DNA of 64,000 nt from Lacinutrix jangbogonensis. Lineage in GTDB: Bacteria; Bacteroidota; Bacteroidia; Flavobacteriales; Flavobacteriaceae. Where the stretch lies: contig NZ_JSWF01000020.1 of NCBI RefSeq assembly GCF_000797445.1, forward strand, positions 1 to 64,000, written 5' to 3'. This document shows positions 27,337-36,817 of this stretch, piece by piece. Positions within the stretch are counted from its first letter, which is position 1; each line of letters begins with the position of its first letter. Below the pieces are notes generated by a model. The model had not been told where the DNA came from and ran no database searches. It saw nothing but the letters and a program-made list of their open reading frames with translations. The translations under genes and the position numbers were made by a program.

Positions 27337-28407
27337 ATGAAAAACACAGCATTAACAGCAACACACGAAGCACTAAATGCCAAAATAGTACCATTTGCAG
27401 GCTATAATATGCCTGTACAATACGATGGTGTAAACATTGAACACGAAGCAGTGAGAAAAGATTGTGGCGTTTTTGATGTGTCGCATATGGGAGAATTTTT
27501 AATCGAAGGTCCAAATGCTTTAGCATTAATACAAAAAGTATCTAGTAATGATGCTTCAAAATTAACCATTGGTAAAGCACAGTATTCTTGTTTACCAAAT
27601 GATGATGGTGGTATTGTTGACGATTTAATTATCTACAAACTAAAGGAAGAAACGTATTTACTGGTTGTTAATGCCAGTAATATAGAAAAGGATTGGAACT
27701 GGATTGCTTCTAAAAATGATGTTAATGCTATAATGCGCGATTTAAGTGAAGACTATTCTCTTTTGGCAATTCAAGGACCAAATGCTGTTGAGAAAATGCA
27801 AGCTTTAACAAGTCATGATTTAGCCGAAATAAAATTCTATAACTTTGTAGTTGGAGATTTTGCAGGAGTAGAAAATGTAATAATATCTGCAACTGGATAC
27901 ACTGGAAGTGGCGGATTTGAAATCTATTGTAAAAACAACGAAGCAAAACAAATTTGGGATAAAGTAACCGAAGCTGGAGCAAAACCAATTGGTCTTGCTG
28001 CACGTGATACGTTACGCCTTGAAATGGGGTATTGTCTTTATGGAAATGATATAAACGACTCTACTTCGCCTCTAGAAGCTGGCTTAGGTTGGATTACTAA
28101 ATTTACTAAAGATTTTACTAACTGTGAAGCTTTAGAAAACCAAAAACGTCGTGGTGTAGAACGCAAGTTAATTGCTTTCGAGCTTGATGATCGTGGTATT
28201 CCTAGACAAGGTTACGATATTGTAGATGGTCAAGGTGAAAAAATAGGCGAAGTTACTTCCGGTACTATGAGCCCAATGTTAGGAAAAGGAATTGGTTTAG
28301 GCTACGTACCAATGGTCTTTACAGATGTTAACAGTAAAATTAATATTCAAATTCGTAAAAATGCAGTGCCTGCAACGGTTGTAAAATTACCTTTTTATAA
28401 AGGATAA
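27337..28407 (+). CDS. gcvT: Glycine cleavage system T protein (aminomethyltransferase)
   Basis: A 356-residue tetrahydrofolate-dependent enzyme that takes the methylamine group from lipoyl-GcvH and forms 5,10-methylene-THF plus ammonia. Landmarks: N-terminal [33 protein letters not shown], the folate-binding Asp in [12 protein letters not shown] (about 90), [12 protein letters not shown], and [17 protein letters not shown]. Length is normal. gcvH and gcvP are not in the window, as is common in flavobacteria. glsA follows after 8 bp, giving a probable operon with the next SDR gene. Confidence 0.96.
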   Translation: MKNTALTATHEALNAKIVPFAGYNMPVQYDGVNIEHEAVRKDCGVFDVSHMGEFLIEGPNALALIQKVSSNDASKLTIGKAQYSCLPNDDGGIVDDLIIYKLKEETYLLVVNASNIEKDWNWIASKNDVNAIMRDLSEDYSLLAIQGPNAVEKMQALTSHDLAEIKFYNFVVGDFAGVENVIISATGYTGSGGFEIYCKNNEAKQIWDKVTEAGAKPIGLAARDTLRLEMGYCLYGNDINDSTSPLEAGLGWITKFTKDFTNCEALENQKRRGVERKLIAFELDDRGIPRQGYDIVDGQGEKIGEVTSGTMSPMLGKGIGLGYVPMVFTDVNSKINIQIRKNAVPATVVKLPFYKG

Positions 28408-28415
28408 ATACATTT

Positions 28416-29330
28416 ATGATTGATTTCCAAAATGTTATTGAAGACATCTATAGCGATTTAAAACACACAACAAATAAAGGTGTTGTAGCTTCATATATAC
28501 CAGAATTAGCAAAGCAAAGCAATGCTAGTTTTGGTATATATTTAAAGCCTATAGATGGAAACAATTGTCATGTTGGAGATTGGGATACACCATTCTCGAT
28601 ACAAAGTATCTCTAAGGTTTTAGCTTTATCTAAAGCCATTGCTTTTGAGGATAACAAAATTTGGCAGCGTTTAGATGTTGAACCATCTGGAAACCCTTTT
28701 AATCATTTAACCTTATTAGAATTAGAAAACGGAATCCCTAGAAACCCGCTAATAAATGCAGGAGCACTTGTTGTTGCAGATATTTTGGTCACTCATTTAA
28801 AAAACCCAAAACAAGATTTTTTAGAGTATGTTAGAAACATCACTAATGATCAAACTATTAACTATAATTTAGAAGTCGCAACATCCGAACAACAAACAGG
28901 TTTTAAAAATTATGCTGCTGCAAACCTTTTAAAGTCCTATAATAATCTTAATAACGCTGTAGATATTGTTTTAGACTTTTATTTTCATCAGTGTGCTTTA
29001 GAAATGAATTGCGAGCAACTTGCGAATGCTTTTTACCTTTTTTCTAACAAAGGAAAATGTGTAAATAACAAACAGCACTTAACATTAAGTCAAGTAAAAA
29101 GAATTAATGCCATTATGTTAACCTGCGGTTTTTATGACGAAGCTGGAGAATTTGCTTTCGAGGTTGGTTTACCAGGGAAAAGTGGTGTTGGCGGTGGTAT
29201 TGTTGCATTACTACCAAATAACTTTGTTATTGTCACTTGGGCTCCAGGTTTAAACCCAAAAGGAAACTCTCTCATTGGCATGCAAGCATTAGAGCAATTT
29301 ACTACTAAAACAAACCGTTCTATTTTTTAG
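28416..29330 (+). CDS. glsA: Glutaminase
   Basis: A 304-residue glutaminase of the serine-dependent beta-lactamase-like fold, hydrolysing L-glutamine to glutamate and ammonia. The catalytic Ser64-Ile-Ser-Lys67 (SxxK) is in FSIQSISKVLALSKAI; NPLINAGALVVADIL, the YNLEVATSEQQTGFKNYA helix and the C-terminal KSGVGGGIVALLPN are family hallmarks. It starts 8 bp behind gcvT and 15 bp before an SDR gene on the same strand, so it is probably co-transcribed with both. Confidence 0.95.
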   Translation: MIDFQNVIEDIYSDLKHTTNKGVVASYIPELAKQSNASFGIYLKPIDGNNCHVGDWDTPFSIQSISKVLALSKAIAFEDNKIWQRLDVEPSGNPFNHLTLLELENGIPRNPLINAGALVVADILVTHLKNPKQDFLEYVRNITNDQTINYNLEVATSEQQTGFKNYAAANLLKSYNNLNNAVDIVLDFYFHQCALEMNCEQLANAFYLFSNKGKCVNNKQHLTLSQVKRINAIMLTCGFYDEAGEFAFEVGLPGKSGVGGGIVALLPNNFVIVTWAPGLNPKGNSLIGMQALEQFTTKTNRSIF

Positions 29331-29345
29331 TATTTAAATTATTGG

Positions 29346-30179
29346 ATGAAGCAGGAAATAGACAAAAAAAATAGAATCTTAATTTTAGGGGCTAGTGGCT
29401 TTATTGGTGAAGCGATCTACAAAGAGCTCTGCTCCTATTTTAGAACTTACGGAACTTATAGAACAGACAATTATAATTTTGATAAGAATCAGCATTATTT
29501 TCAATATAATGTTGAAGAAGATGATATTTTTGAAATTCTTGAGATTGTAAAACCCACAGTTATTGTATCTGCACTTCGTGGTAATTTTTCTGCTCAAGTG
29601 ATTGCTCATGCTCATCTTTGCGAGTATATAATTGCAAACAATGCCAAACTACTATTTTTATCTTCTGCTAATGTTTTCGATGCTTACAGTAAGTTTCCTA
29701 GCTACGAACTAGATAAAACCTTAAGCCATAGTATGTATGGTCATTTTAAAATTAAAATTGAAAACATGTTATTGCGCATGCCTAAAAAGCAAATCGCTAT
29801 TATAAGATTACCAATGGTTTTTGGTGCACAATCGCCAAGAATTAAAGAAATTAAAGCTTTTTTAAAAGAAGGATTAGCGATTGAAGTGTTTCCACATTTG
29901 GTAATGAATGTCACTACAGACACTAAAGTAACTCAGCAAATTCACTATATAATAAATCAAAATAAATTTGGAGTTTTTCATTTAGGAAGTAATGATGTAG
30001 TGCATCATGACGATTTTATAAAAGAAATTATTGAAGTCTTAGGGGATTTTAAACCTTTGTTTAAAAACGTGTATACTACAAACGAAGAACGTTACTTAGC
30101 CGTTTTATCAAAAGAGAATAAATTACCGAAGCATTTACAACTGGAAAGTGAATCTGTTTTTAAAGAGTTAGAAGTTTAA
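29346..30179 (+). CDS. RmlD-like SDR / sugar-nucleotide reductase
   Basis: A 277-residue short-chain dehydrogenase with the dinucleotide motif ILILGASGFIGEAIYKEL, a YGHFKIKIE segment in the YxxxK position (about residue 135-140) and RLPMVFGAQSPRIKEIKAFL after it. This layout fits the dTDP-4-dehydrorhamnose reductase-like group, but no other deoxysugar gene is nearby, so the substrate is uncertain. It is the third gene of the gcvT-glsA unit (15-bp gap). Confidence 0.82.
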   Translation: MKQEIDKKNRILILGASGFIGEAIYKELCSYFRTYGTYRTDNYNFDKNQHYFQYNVEEDDIFEILEIVKPTVIVSALRGNFSAQVIAHAHLCEYIIANNAKLLFLSSANVFDAYSKFPSYELDKTLSHSMYGHFKIKIENMLLRMPKKQIAIIRLPMVFGAQSPRIKEIKAFLKEGLAIEVFPHLVMNVTTDTKVTQQIHYIINQNKFGVFHLGSNDVVHHDDFIKEIIEVLGDFKPLFKNVYTTNEERYLAVLSKENKLPKHLQLESESVFKELEV

Positions 30180-30325
30180 AACGCTTAACCTCTCATACCT
30201 TTTTTATAAAAAAATGAGTAATAATTTCTTGTTTCAATCTTACAACCCTTATTTTTATAAAAAAGAATCAAAACACCAAATCTTACTTAGTTATTACGTG
30301 AGAATAATTAATTTAAAACAGAATT

Positions 30326-30625
30326 ATGATGTTAAAACTATCAGAAAAACAAATAGAAACGTATTTAGAAAAATTACCAGAATGGGATTATGCAGATAAC
30401 GCCATCCATACAGAATACGAATTCAATAATTTTAAAGACTGCTTTAGCGCAATGAGCAGAATTGCTTTTGAATGCGAAGCTTTAGACCACCATCCAGATT
30501 GGTCTAATACTTACAATGTTTTAAATATTAAATTATCGACTCACGATGCAGGAGGCGTTACGTTAAAAGATATAAAACTAGCCCTTGCTATTGAAGGTAT
30601 TGTTGAGGAAGAAGATGATGAGTAA
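30326..30625 (+). CDS. 4a-hydroxytetrahydrobiopterin dehydratase (pterin-4a-carbinolamine dehydratase)
   Basis: A 99-residue PCD/DCoH protein. The signature CEALDHHPDWSNTYNVLNI followed by LSTHDAGGVTLKD gives the three catalytic histidines (HH, TH) and the final Asp. It dehydrates the 4a-carbinolamine left by aromatic amino-acid hydroxylases. A hydroxylase gene is not in the window. Two adjacent Met codons (30326, 30329) are possible starts. The 146-bp gap before it contains no clear promoter. Confidence 0.92.
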   Translation: MMLKLSEKQIETYLEKLPEWDYADNAIHTEYEFNNFKDCFSAMSRIAFECEALDHHPDWSNTYNVLNIKLSTHDAGGVTLKDIKLALAIEGIVEEEDDE

Positions 30626-30691
30626 TTGTGGCTATAACTAGGATTGTACTTCCGTTTTTTCGTATTTTACAACGCTATATTAATGTACTTG

Positions 30692-32740
30692 ATGATTAGA
30701 TTACTCTTAGTTGCCCTAATATTTTGCGTTTCATGTTTTGGTTACAGCCAGCAAGATACTCTGTTTTGTAAACAGGTTTCTGCGCTTAACTCTACTATTG
30801 AAACAAATCACTTTGCACCTAAACCTCTAAATGACAGCACTTCTATATCAATTTACAAACTGTTTCTTAAAGAAATGGATGCTGAAAAAGACTATTTTCT
30901 AAAGAGTGACATCACTAGTTTTAATAGAGATGAGTTTAAATTTGATGACTACATAAAAAAGAAACAATGCCTCTTTATTGATAAATACATTTCGGTTTTA
31001 GAACAGAAAATCAAACTCAATATATCTAAACTTGAAGCCCTAAAACAAAAACCACTAAATTATTCCGGGACAATAACACTACAACGTACTCCAAAAAAAT
31101 TTTACAGCTATTTTGAAAACGAAACAGCCTTAGATAAAGGCCTACGAAAACGCATAGGCTATCTCACAATTGTAAAACTAATAGATGACAATGCTGATAT
31201 TACGAGCATAAAAAAGAACTTTAAGACTTTAGAAAAAGAAGCAAAACAATTAGTTATAGAAAACGAAATTTGTCTTTTAAATGAGTTTCTTAATAAAGAT
31301 GGCGGCATTGATCGGTTTGTAAAAGAATCTTTTTTGAACGCTTATGTAAAAGTTAACGATCCTAATTCTACCTTTTTCAATTCTACAGAGAAATTGACAT
31401 ATCAAAACAGACTCTCAAAAAATCAAATGTCTTTTGGTATTATTACGACTAAAAATAATAATGGCGAAATTGCTATTTCACATATAGTTCCTGGTAGTGC
31501 AGCTTTCGAAAACGGTAAATTTGAAGAAGATGATGTATTACAATCCATTTCTAATGGAAAATCTGTGTTTACTATACACTGTATTTCTAATGCAGATATT
31601 CAGTTGTATCTTAATAAAGAAGAACATAAAACACTCTCTTTTTCGATTAAAAAGAAAAACGGGACACTTCAAGATATAAAGCTCACAAAAAGTAATATTA
31701 AAGTGGAAAACAACGCCATTAGAGGTTATCTTATTCGAGATGCATCTAATTATGGTTACATTAAAATACCAAGTTTTTATACCAATTACGAATCTCCAAA
31801 CGGTCGTGGACTAACTGCTGATCTTGCTAAAGAACTATACAAACTTCAAAAACAAAATATTGAAGGTTTAATTCTTGATCTGCGCTTTAATGGTGGGGGA
31901 TCTATGCAAGAAGCTATCGAACTTTCTGGAATGTTTATAGATCGTGGACCCGTTGCCATTATTAAATCTAAAGCTGGAGAAAATTTCACTGTTAAAGATC
32001 GTAAACGCGGTAGTTTTTATAGTAAACCTATTGTTATTTTGTTAAACGATTATAGTGCATCAGCATCAGAGTTTTTTGCTGCAGCCATGCAAGATTACAA
32101 TCGTGCATTAATTGTAGGCTCTACAACTTATGGGAAATCTAGTGCGCAAACCATTTTACCCTTAGACGAAGATAAAACACTAGGTTTTACAAAATTGACC
32201 ATAGAAGCTTTCTATAGGGTTACTGGTAAAAGCCACCAAGCAATTGGTATTATTCCTGATATTAAATTACCTTCAATGTACGACAATTTTAAAACAGCTG
32301 AAAGCGATAAAGCGCATGCATTACAAAATGATTCGACTCAAGTAACTCTAAAGCATCTTTCACTTAAAAAATTAGGCATAGCTAATATCAATGCTAAAAG
32401 TGTTGCTCGCGTTTTAAAAGATGAAAATTTTAAAAGAGTTTTAGATATTAATACTGCATTTTACGCTCTAGTTTATAAAAAAGGAACAAAATACAAGCTT
32501 ACATTAGAAAGCATTTCCGCAGAACAAAAACGAAGACAAGAAACTTTAGGTTTTATATTTGATACTGATGATAATTTTCCTTTATTATTAAAAATGACTA
32601 ACACAAAATCTACAAACGAAATTTTAGAATATAATACAGAAGATAAAGAACAAAATACCGCTGTTTTAAAGTCACTCGCTCAAGATATTTATATTAATGA
32701 AGCGCAACACATTTTAAAAGATTTAATAACTCAAAACTAA
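30692..32740 (+). CDS. S41-family C-terminal processing peptidase with PDZ domain
   Basis: About 682 residues from the ATG at 30692, chosen because it begins a good signal peptide (MIRLLLVALIFCVSCFGYSQ); in-frame codons as far as 30644 would only lengthen the N-terminus. Order: signal, helical N-domain (25-230), PDZ domain (about 250-330, HIVPGSAAFENGKFEEDDVL), S41 catalytic domain (350-520) with LILDLRFNGGGSMQEAI, the nucleophile Ser in NDYSASASEFFAAAMQ near 457 and the general-base Lys in TYGKSSAQTILP near 481, then a C-terminal helical domain. This is the Prc/tail-specific protease type that trims periplasmic proteins. A secreted helical protein follows 6 bp later. Confidence 0.92.
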   Translation: MIRLLLVALIFCVSCFGYSQQDTLFCKQVSALNSTIETNHFAPKPLNDSTSISIYKLFLKEMDAEKDYFLKSDITSFNRDEFKFDDYIKKKQCLFIDKYISVLEQKIKLNISKLEALKQKPLNYSGTITLQRTPKKFYSYFENETALDKGLRKRIGYLTIVKLIDDNADITSIKKNFKTLEKEAKQLVIENEICLLNEFLNKDGGIDRFVKESFLNAYVKVNDPNSTFFNSTEKLTYQNRLSKNQMSFGIITTKNNNGEIAISHIVPGSAAFENGKFEEDDVLQSISNGKSVFTIHCISNADIQLYLNKEEHKTLSFSIKKKNGTLQDIKLTKSNIKVENNAIRGYLIRDASNYGYIKIPSFYTNYESPNGRGLTADLAKELYKLQKQNIEGLILDLRFNGGGSMQEAIELSGMFIDRGPVAIIKSKAGENFTVKDRKRGSFYSKPIVILLNDYSASASEFFAAAMQDYNRALIVGSTTYGKSSAQTILPLDEDKTLGFTKLTIEAFYRVTGKSHQAIGIIPDIKLPSMYDNFKTAESDKAHALQNDSTQVTLKHLSLKKLGIANINAKSVARVLKDENFKRVLDINTAFYALVYKKGTKYKLTLESISAEQKRRQETLGFIFDTDDNFPLLLKMTNTKSTNEILEYNTEDKEQNTAVLKSLAQDIYINEAQHILKDLITQN

Positions 32741-32746
32741 TAATTA

Positions 32747-33781
32747 ATGAAAGCCTTAACAAAATTAATCTTTGCCTCACTTTTTCTATTCTCAATTTTT
32801 TCAAGCGCTCAAAGTTTTGATTCTGCATTAGATTACCTGGAGTTTATTGGCAAAGAACAAGAAACAGTTACTAAAAATACATGGAAATACACTAAAGCAG
32901 TTGCGCATAGCAAAAGAGATAAAAGCATTTCTAAAAAGCGAAAAGTTTTAATTAAAACCGTAGAGCGTGCCATTGCTAAAATTGAAAAAGCTAATGGTTT
33001 CGATGGCGAAGATTATAAAAAAAATGTACTTAACCACATGCGCTTAAACGAAAGTTTACTTAAAAAAGAGTATGCAGATATAGTAGATATGAAGGCCGTT
33101 GCAGAGCAATCTTACGATTTAATGGAAGCGTATATTTTGGCTCAAGAATTGGCAGACGAGAAAATGACAGAATCTCAAATAGAATACGAGAAAAACTTCT
33201 ACGCTTTCGCTGAAAAACACAAAATAAACATTATTGAAAATGAAAACGACCTGGGTAAAAAAATGGCAATATCTAATAAGGTATTTGATCACACAAATAC
33301 ACTCTACCTCATTTTTTTTAAAGTATATATTAACGAAGTGTATTTATGGGAAGCTATAGAAAAAAATGACGTTAGTGGCATTCAGCAAAACACAAATGCA
33401 CTAAACCAAGCTGCAAAAGACGGTTTAGAAATCCTTAAAACGGTAAAACCATATAAAACAGATAAAAGCTTAATTTTAGCTTATAAAGCTGTTTTTAATT
33501 TTTTTAGTGATGAATCTGATAACCAAATTCCTGTAATAGCAGATTATTTGATATTAAATGAAGATTTTGAAACCATAAAAAGCACTTTGGATAAAACACC
33601 AGAAAAAAAACGAACTAAAGCACAAATAGATGCTTATAATAAAAAAACAAAAGAGATTAATAAAGCTGCTGCTAACTATAACAAGGTAAATGCATCTTTA
33701 AATAAGAACAGACAAAAGGTGTTTCTTAAAATGGAAACAACAAAATCGAAACTTTTATCTAGGCATGTGCCAAAAGATTAA
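32747..33781 (+). CDS. Secreted helical protein of unknown function
   Basis: A 344-residue protein with signal peptide MKALTKLIFASLFLFSIFSS (then AQ) and an otherwise highly charged, almost all-helical sequence (KKRKVLIKTVERAIAKIEKA, DMKAVAEQSYDLMEAYILAQ). It resembles in style LIC11966-type surface proteins of other bacteria, but I cannot assign it. It starts 6 bp behind the S41 peptidase, so it may be that protease's substrate, adaptor or partner; this is inference from context only. Confidence 0.8.
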   Translation: MKALTKLIFASLFLFSIFSSAQSFDSALDYLEFIGKEQETVTKNTWKYTKAVAHSKRDKSISKKRKVLIKTVERAIAKIEKANGFDGEDYKKNVLNHMRLNESLLKKEYADIVDMKAVAEQSYDLMEAYILAQELADEKMTESQIEYEKNFYAFAEKHKINIIENENDLGKKMAISNKVFDHTNTLYLIFFKVYINEVYLWEAIEKNDVSGIQQNTNALNQAAKDGLEILKTVKPYKTDKSLILAYKAVFNFFSDESDNQIPVIADYLILNEDFETIKSTLDKTPEKKRTKAQIDAYNKKTKEINKAAANYNKVNASLNKNRQKVFLKMETTKSKLLSRHVPKD

Positions 33782-33814
33782 AAGCATTTAACAATAGTTT
33801 CGCTTGAAACATTT

Positions 33815-33842
33815 TTGTAGCTAAACATTTTTTTTAAATTTG
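33815..33842 (+). promoter_or_regulatory. Candidate yebC promoter
   Basis: TTG at 33815-33817 and TAAATTTG (exact -7) at 33835-33842, with a short 17-bp spacer. The leader of about 135 nt would include the palindromes described at 33885-33952. Confidence 0.4.
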
Positions 33843-33884
33843 TGTAAACTATTTTATTAAACAACAAACAAGTTTTCATTGTTT

Positions 33885-33952
33885 ATCCTGAACAACACTT
33901 CAGGATTGAAAATAAAAATAAGATTTCCGTTTTACTGACATGAGTTCAGCAT
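33885..33952. repeat. Small palindromic intergenic elements before yebC
   Basis: ATCCTGAA (33885-33892), loop CAACAC, TTCAGGAT (33899-33906) is a perfect 8-bp palindrome; 30 bp on, CTGACATGAGTTCAG (33935-33949) has a CTGA/TCAG palindrome with related sequence. Both look like the short repeat palindromes scattered through flavobacterial intergenic DNA (from memory). Neither has a T run, so they are not simple terminators. Confidence 0.5.
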
Positions 33953-33985
33953 AAATAATGGAATTGACAAAAAAGATAAATTATT

Positions 33986-34705
33986 ATGGGTAGAGCTTTT
34001 GAATTTCGTAAAGCAAGAAAAATGAAACGTTGGTCTGCTATGAGTAAAGCTTTTACTCGTATTGGAAAAGACATTGTAATTGCAGTAAAAGAAGGCGGTC
34101 CAGATCCCGACAGTAATTCGCGTTTACGTGCAGTAATACAAAATGCAAAGGCGTTAAACATGCCTAAAGACAATGTTGAGCGTGCCATTAAAAAAGCTAG
34201 CGAAAAAGGTCAAGGTGATTTTAAAGAAGTTATTTTTGAAGGTTATGCACCACATGGTATTGCTGTTCTTGTAGAAACTGCAACAGATAATAATACACGT
34301 ACAGTTGCAGATGTTCGTAGTTATTTCAATAAGTGCGATGGTAGCTTAGGCACCTCTGGTTCAGTAATATTTATGTTCGATCATACTTGCAATTTTAGAA
34401 TTCCTGCTGACGGTTTAGATCCTGAAGAAGTAGAACTAGAATTTATAGATTTTGGAGCCGAAGAAGTCTTTGCAGACGACGATGGTATATTAATTTACGC
34501 ACCATTTGAAAGTTTTGGAACCATTCAAGCAGAATTAGAATCTAGAGCTATAGAAATTCTATCTTCTGGTTTCGAACGTATTCCTCAAATTCTCAAAAAA
34601 TTAACGCCTGAGCAAGAAGCCGATGTTGAAAGGCTTCTAGAGAAATTGGATGATAATGATGACGTTCAGAATGTTTACCACACAATGGAAGAACGTATTG
34701 AGTAG
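33986..34705 (+). CDS. YebC/PmpR-family protein
   Basis: A 239-residue protein of the YebC/TACO1 family, begun by MGRAFEFRKARKMKRWSAMS (the usual form is MAGHSKW..., and the Bacteroidota form with GRAFEFRK is common). Core motifs: NSRLRAVIQNAKALNMPKDN, EGYAPHGIAVLVETATDNNT and SVIFMFDH. Family members have been described as transcriptional regulators and, more recently, as translation factors that relieve ribosome stalling on proline stretches. Length is normal. Single gene with a long leader carrying palindromes. Confidence 0.93.
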   Translation: MGRAFEFRKARKMKRWSAMSKAFTRIGKDIVIAVKEGGPDPDSNSRLRAVIQNAKALNMPKDNVERAIKKASEKGQGDFKEVIFEGYAPHGIAVLVETATDNNTRTVADVRSYFNKCDGSLGTSGSVIFMFDHTCNFRIPADGLDPEEVELEFIDFGAEEVFADDDGILIYAPFESFGTIQAELESRAIEILSSGFERIPQILKKLTPEQEADVERLLEKLDDNDDVQNVYHTMEERIE

Positions 34706-34846
34706 AAGAAATCTATTGAATAAGTTACTTCCCTCATTATCCGAAAATTAATATGGTCTCAGAGCATTTTTTATACAAATGAAACAAGTTAACAACACTA
34801 TTCAACATAGACAGACACTAAACACAGACTTTAATTAATTGAACTA

Positions 34847-35272
34847 ATGATAAGGAAACACAAAGTAACAGATCTTGAATAAATTATTAATGTTTGGTAT
34901 CTATCATCAACATTAGCTCATCCCTTTCTGAATACTACTTTTGTGGAAAAAGTAAAAACCGATATGACAAATTTGTATATACCAAACTCAGAAACTTGGG
35001 TATATGAGATAAATAATTCAATAGTTGGATTTATTAGTATGATGGATAATGAGATTGGAGGTCTTTTTGTATTACCAAATAGCCATTCAAAAGGAATAGG
35101 TACAAAATTAGTTGATTTTATTAAAAAATATTATTCAGAATTAGAAGTAGAAGTGTTTAAAAAAAACAGTGTAGGAAGAGCATTTTATGATAAGTATGGC
35201 TTTGAAAGAATAAAAAAATATATGCACGAAGAAAGCGGAAATGAAGTTTTGAGATTAAAAGTTATCTGCTAG
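34847..35272 (+). pseudogene. GNAT-family N-acetyltransferase with an early stop
   Basis: In one frame from the ATG at 34847 the sequence encodes 141 residues: MIRKHKVTDLE, then TAA (34880-34882, codon 12, probably from GAA), then IINVWYLSSTLAHPFLNTTF and onward to a full GNAT core with the acetyl-CoA loop LPNSHSKGIGTKLVDFIKKY and the C-terminal FYDKYGFERIKKYMHEE. Only this nonsense change breaks it. Translation from the internal ATG at 34964 (or an alternative start at 34943) would give a protein lacking the first helix, probably non-functional. Confidence 0.85.
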
Positions 35273-35437
35273 AAATGGATAAAGACCAAATACGTTTATA
35301 GTAAATTCCTTGGTCTGTGTACACTCGAAAAATACTGCTAAATTTCCTCTGGTTGGTTTTCTTCTGTTGTCTAGTTGTTGATTATAGCACTTGCAAATAA
35401 TTATGTCAATTAAATTATAGCTATAAGTTGTTGAAAT

Positions 35438-35962
35438 TTAAAAGTTGTAGTACTCATTGCTTTAGCACTTAATCTTATCTTTGTTTCTTGTAGTAGTGAT
35501 GACGATAATAACGTTACACCTTCAGAGAATGTAATGACTATTTAAGGAGAGCAAATTATTATAGAAATAGGGCTTTTAGTGGGATATGGAGAAAATGATA
35601 ATGGTAGTTTTGATTGGGACGTTAGCTTATTATCAGAAGGTTTTATTATCAATATCACAAAACCAGAGAACGCAATTGGAATTGGATCTAGTCTGTTTTT
35701 AGAGCTTAGGACAACTAGTGCAACAGGTCTTGTGACAGGAACCTATACATTTGCAAATGAAAGCTTAGGATTTAAATTGGTAAGTGCACAAGCAAGTACA
35801 AGCTTAAATGCTGAAACTGGCGATGGCAACTATTTTATTGCAACTAGCGGTACTGCAACCATTACTGGTACGGATAATAATCGGGTTATAAAGGCACATC
35901 TCGTAGCCGAGAATGATAACGATATCACAGCCTCTTATGGCGGTGTATTGCAAACTATCTAA
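35438..35962 (+). pseudogene. Lipoprotein gene without start codon and with an internal stop
   Basis: One frame from 35438 to 35962 reads LKVVVLIALALNLIFVSCSS (a lipoprotein signal with lipobox FVSC), then DDDNNVTPSENVMTI, TAA at 35543-35545, and continues as a beta-rich domain (SFDWDVSLLSEGFIINIT, GTYTFANESLGFKLVSAQ, SGTATITGTDNNRVIKAHL). The initiator appears to have mutated (TTA where ATG is expected). The family is a small flavobacterial Ig-like or calycin-like lipoprotein that I cannot name. The distal open frame from 35579 has no export signal. Confidence 0.75.
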
Positions 35963-36012
35963 ATTATTTAACGATTATATTTTTGACAACATTTGACAAC
36001 AAACTAAACGGA

Positions 36013-36576
36013 ATGAAAAGAATTTTATTAACAATGGCTTTGTGCGGAATGACTTTAATCGCTAAATGTCAAACCGCTAGTGTAGAAAAATCTACTTACG
36101 GAATTCAAACAGGATTTTCAGGAATTTGAGTTCACAATGAATCTAAACTCACAAACTCAATAGCAATAAGAATTGAAATCGGGTTTGATAGCTGAATTTG
36201 GTGAGGAAGTTTCTATGATGGAACTGGATTTTTAATGACACCTGCTATTACAGTTGAACCAAGACTCTATTATAATTTGAATAAAAGAATAAAGAAATCG
36301 CGCAGAATTGATGGGAATAGCGGAAATTTTATTGCTTTAAAAACCAGCTACCATCCAGATTAGTTTGTTATTTCTAATTCGGAAAATGTTAGTATAATTA
36401 GTAATATTTCGATTATACCGACTTGGTGAATTAGAAGAAACCTAGGAAAGTATTTTACTTATGAAACAGGAATGGGAATTGGATTTAGGTATATTTTTAC
36501 GAAACAGTCAGGATTTTCGAAAAATAAAAGTGAATCAGCTTTCAATTTACATTTGAGATTAGGATATAAATTTTAG
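36013..36576 (+). pseudogene. Secreted beta-rich protein gene with five in-frame stops and no frameshift
   Basis: From ATG 36013 to TAG 36574 one frame encodes 187 codons of a coherent exported protein: signal peptide MKRILLTMALCGMTLIAKCQ, then SYHPD-stop-FVISNSENVSI, YFTYETGMGIGFRYIFTKQ and a C-terminal beta strand ending YKF, suggesting an outer-membrane barrel. Stops lie at 36127 (TGA), 36193 (TGA), 36202 (TGA), 36361 (TAG) and 36427 (TGA). Each is one substitution from Gly GGA or Trp TGG, which fit the local context. No indel is needed anywhere, which is unusual for a gene this damaged. Confidence 0.85.
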
Positions 36577-36817
36577 CCTAAATAAAAAAACTACAAGACA
36601 ACGCATATAGCTTATATATATAATCAATAGACTACCTAAAGGTAACGGTTCGAAAGATTATATTAGTCTTATTTCTTCACTGCTATAACACTTATAAAAA
36701 CAATAATAAGGGACTTAAATCAAAATAAAAGAGACTAAAAATACTTAGTTGGCCCAATCAAATAGCTGTTATATCTTCTTGCACGGCTTTTTGTTTAGCT
36801 CTTAAAAACAAATTAAA

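Noticed and set aside
36013-36576. Alternative genetic code with TGA read as Trp (all four TGA codons sit where Gly or Trp would fit).
   Set aside because: Intact genes in the window end in TGA (for example the LytS kinase at 60006-60008 and the gene ending at 38070), a TAG also interrupts this frame, and other dead genes carry TAA. Nonsense decay is simpler.
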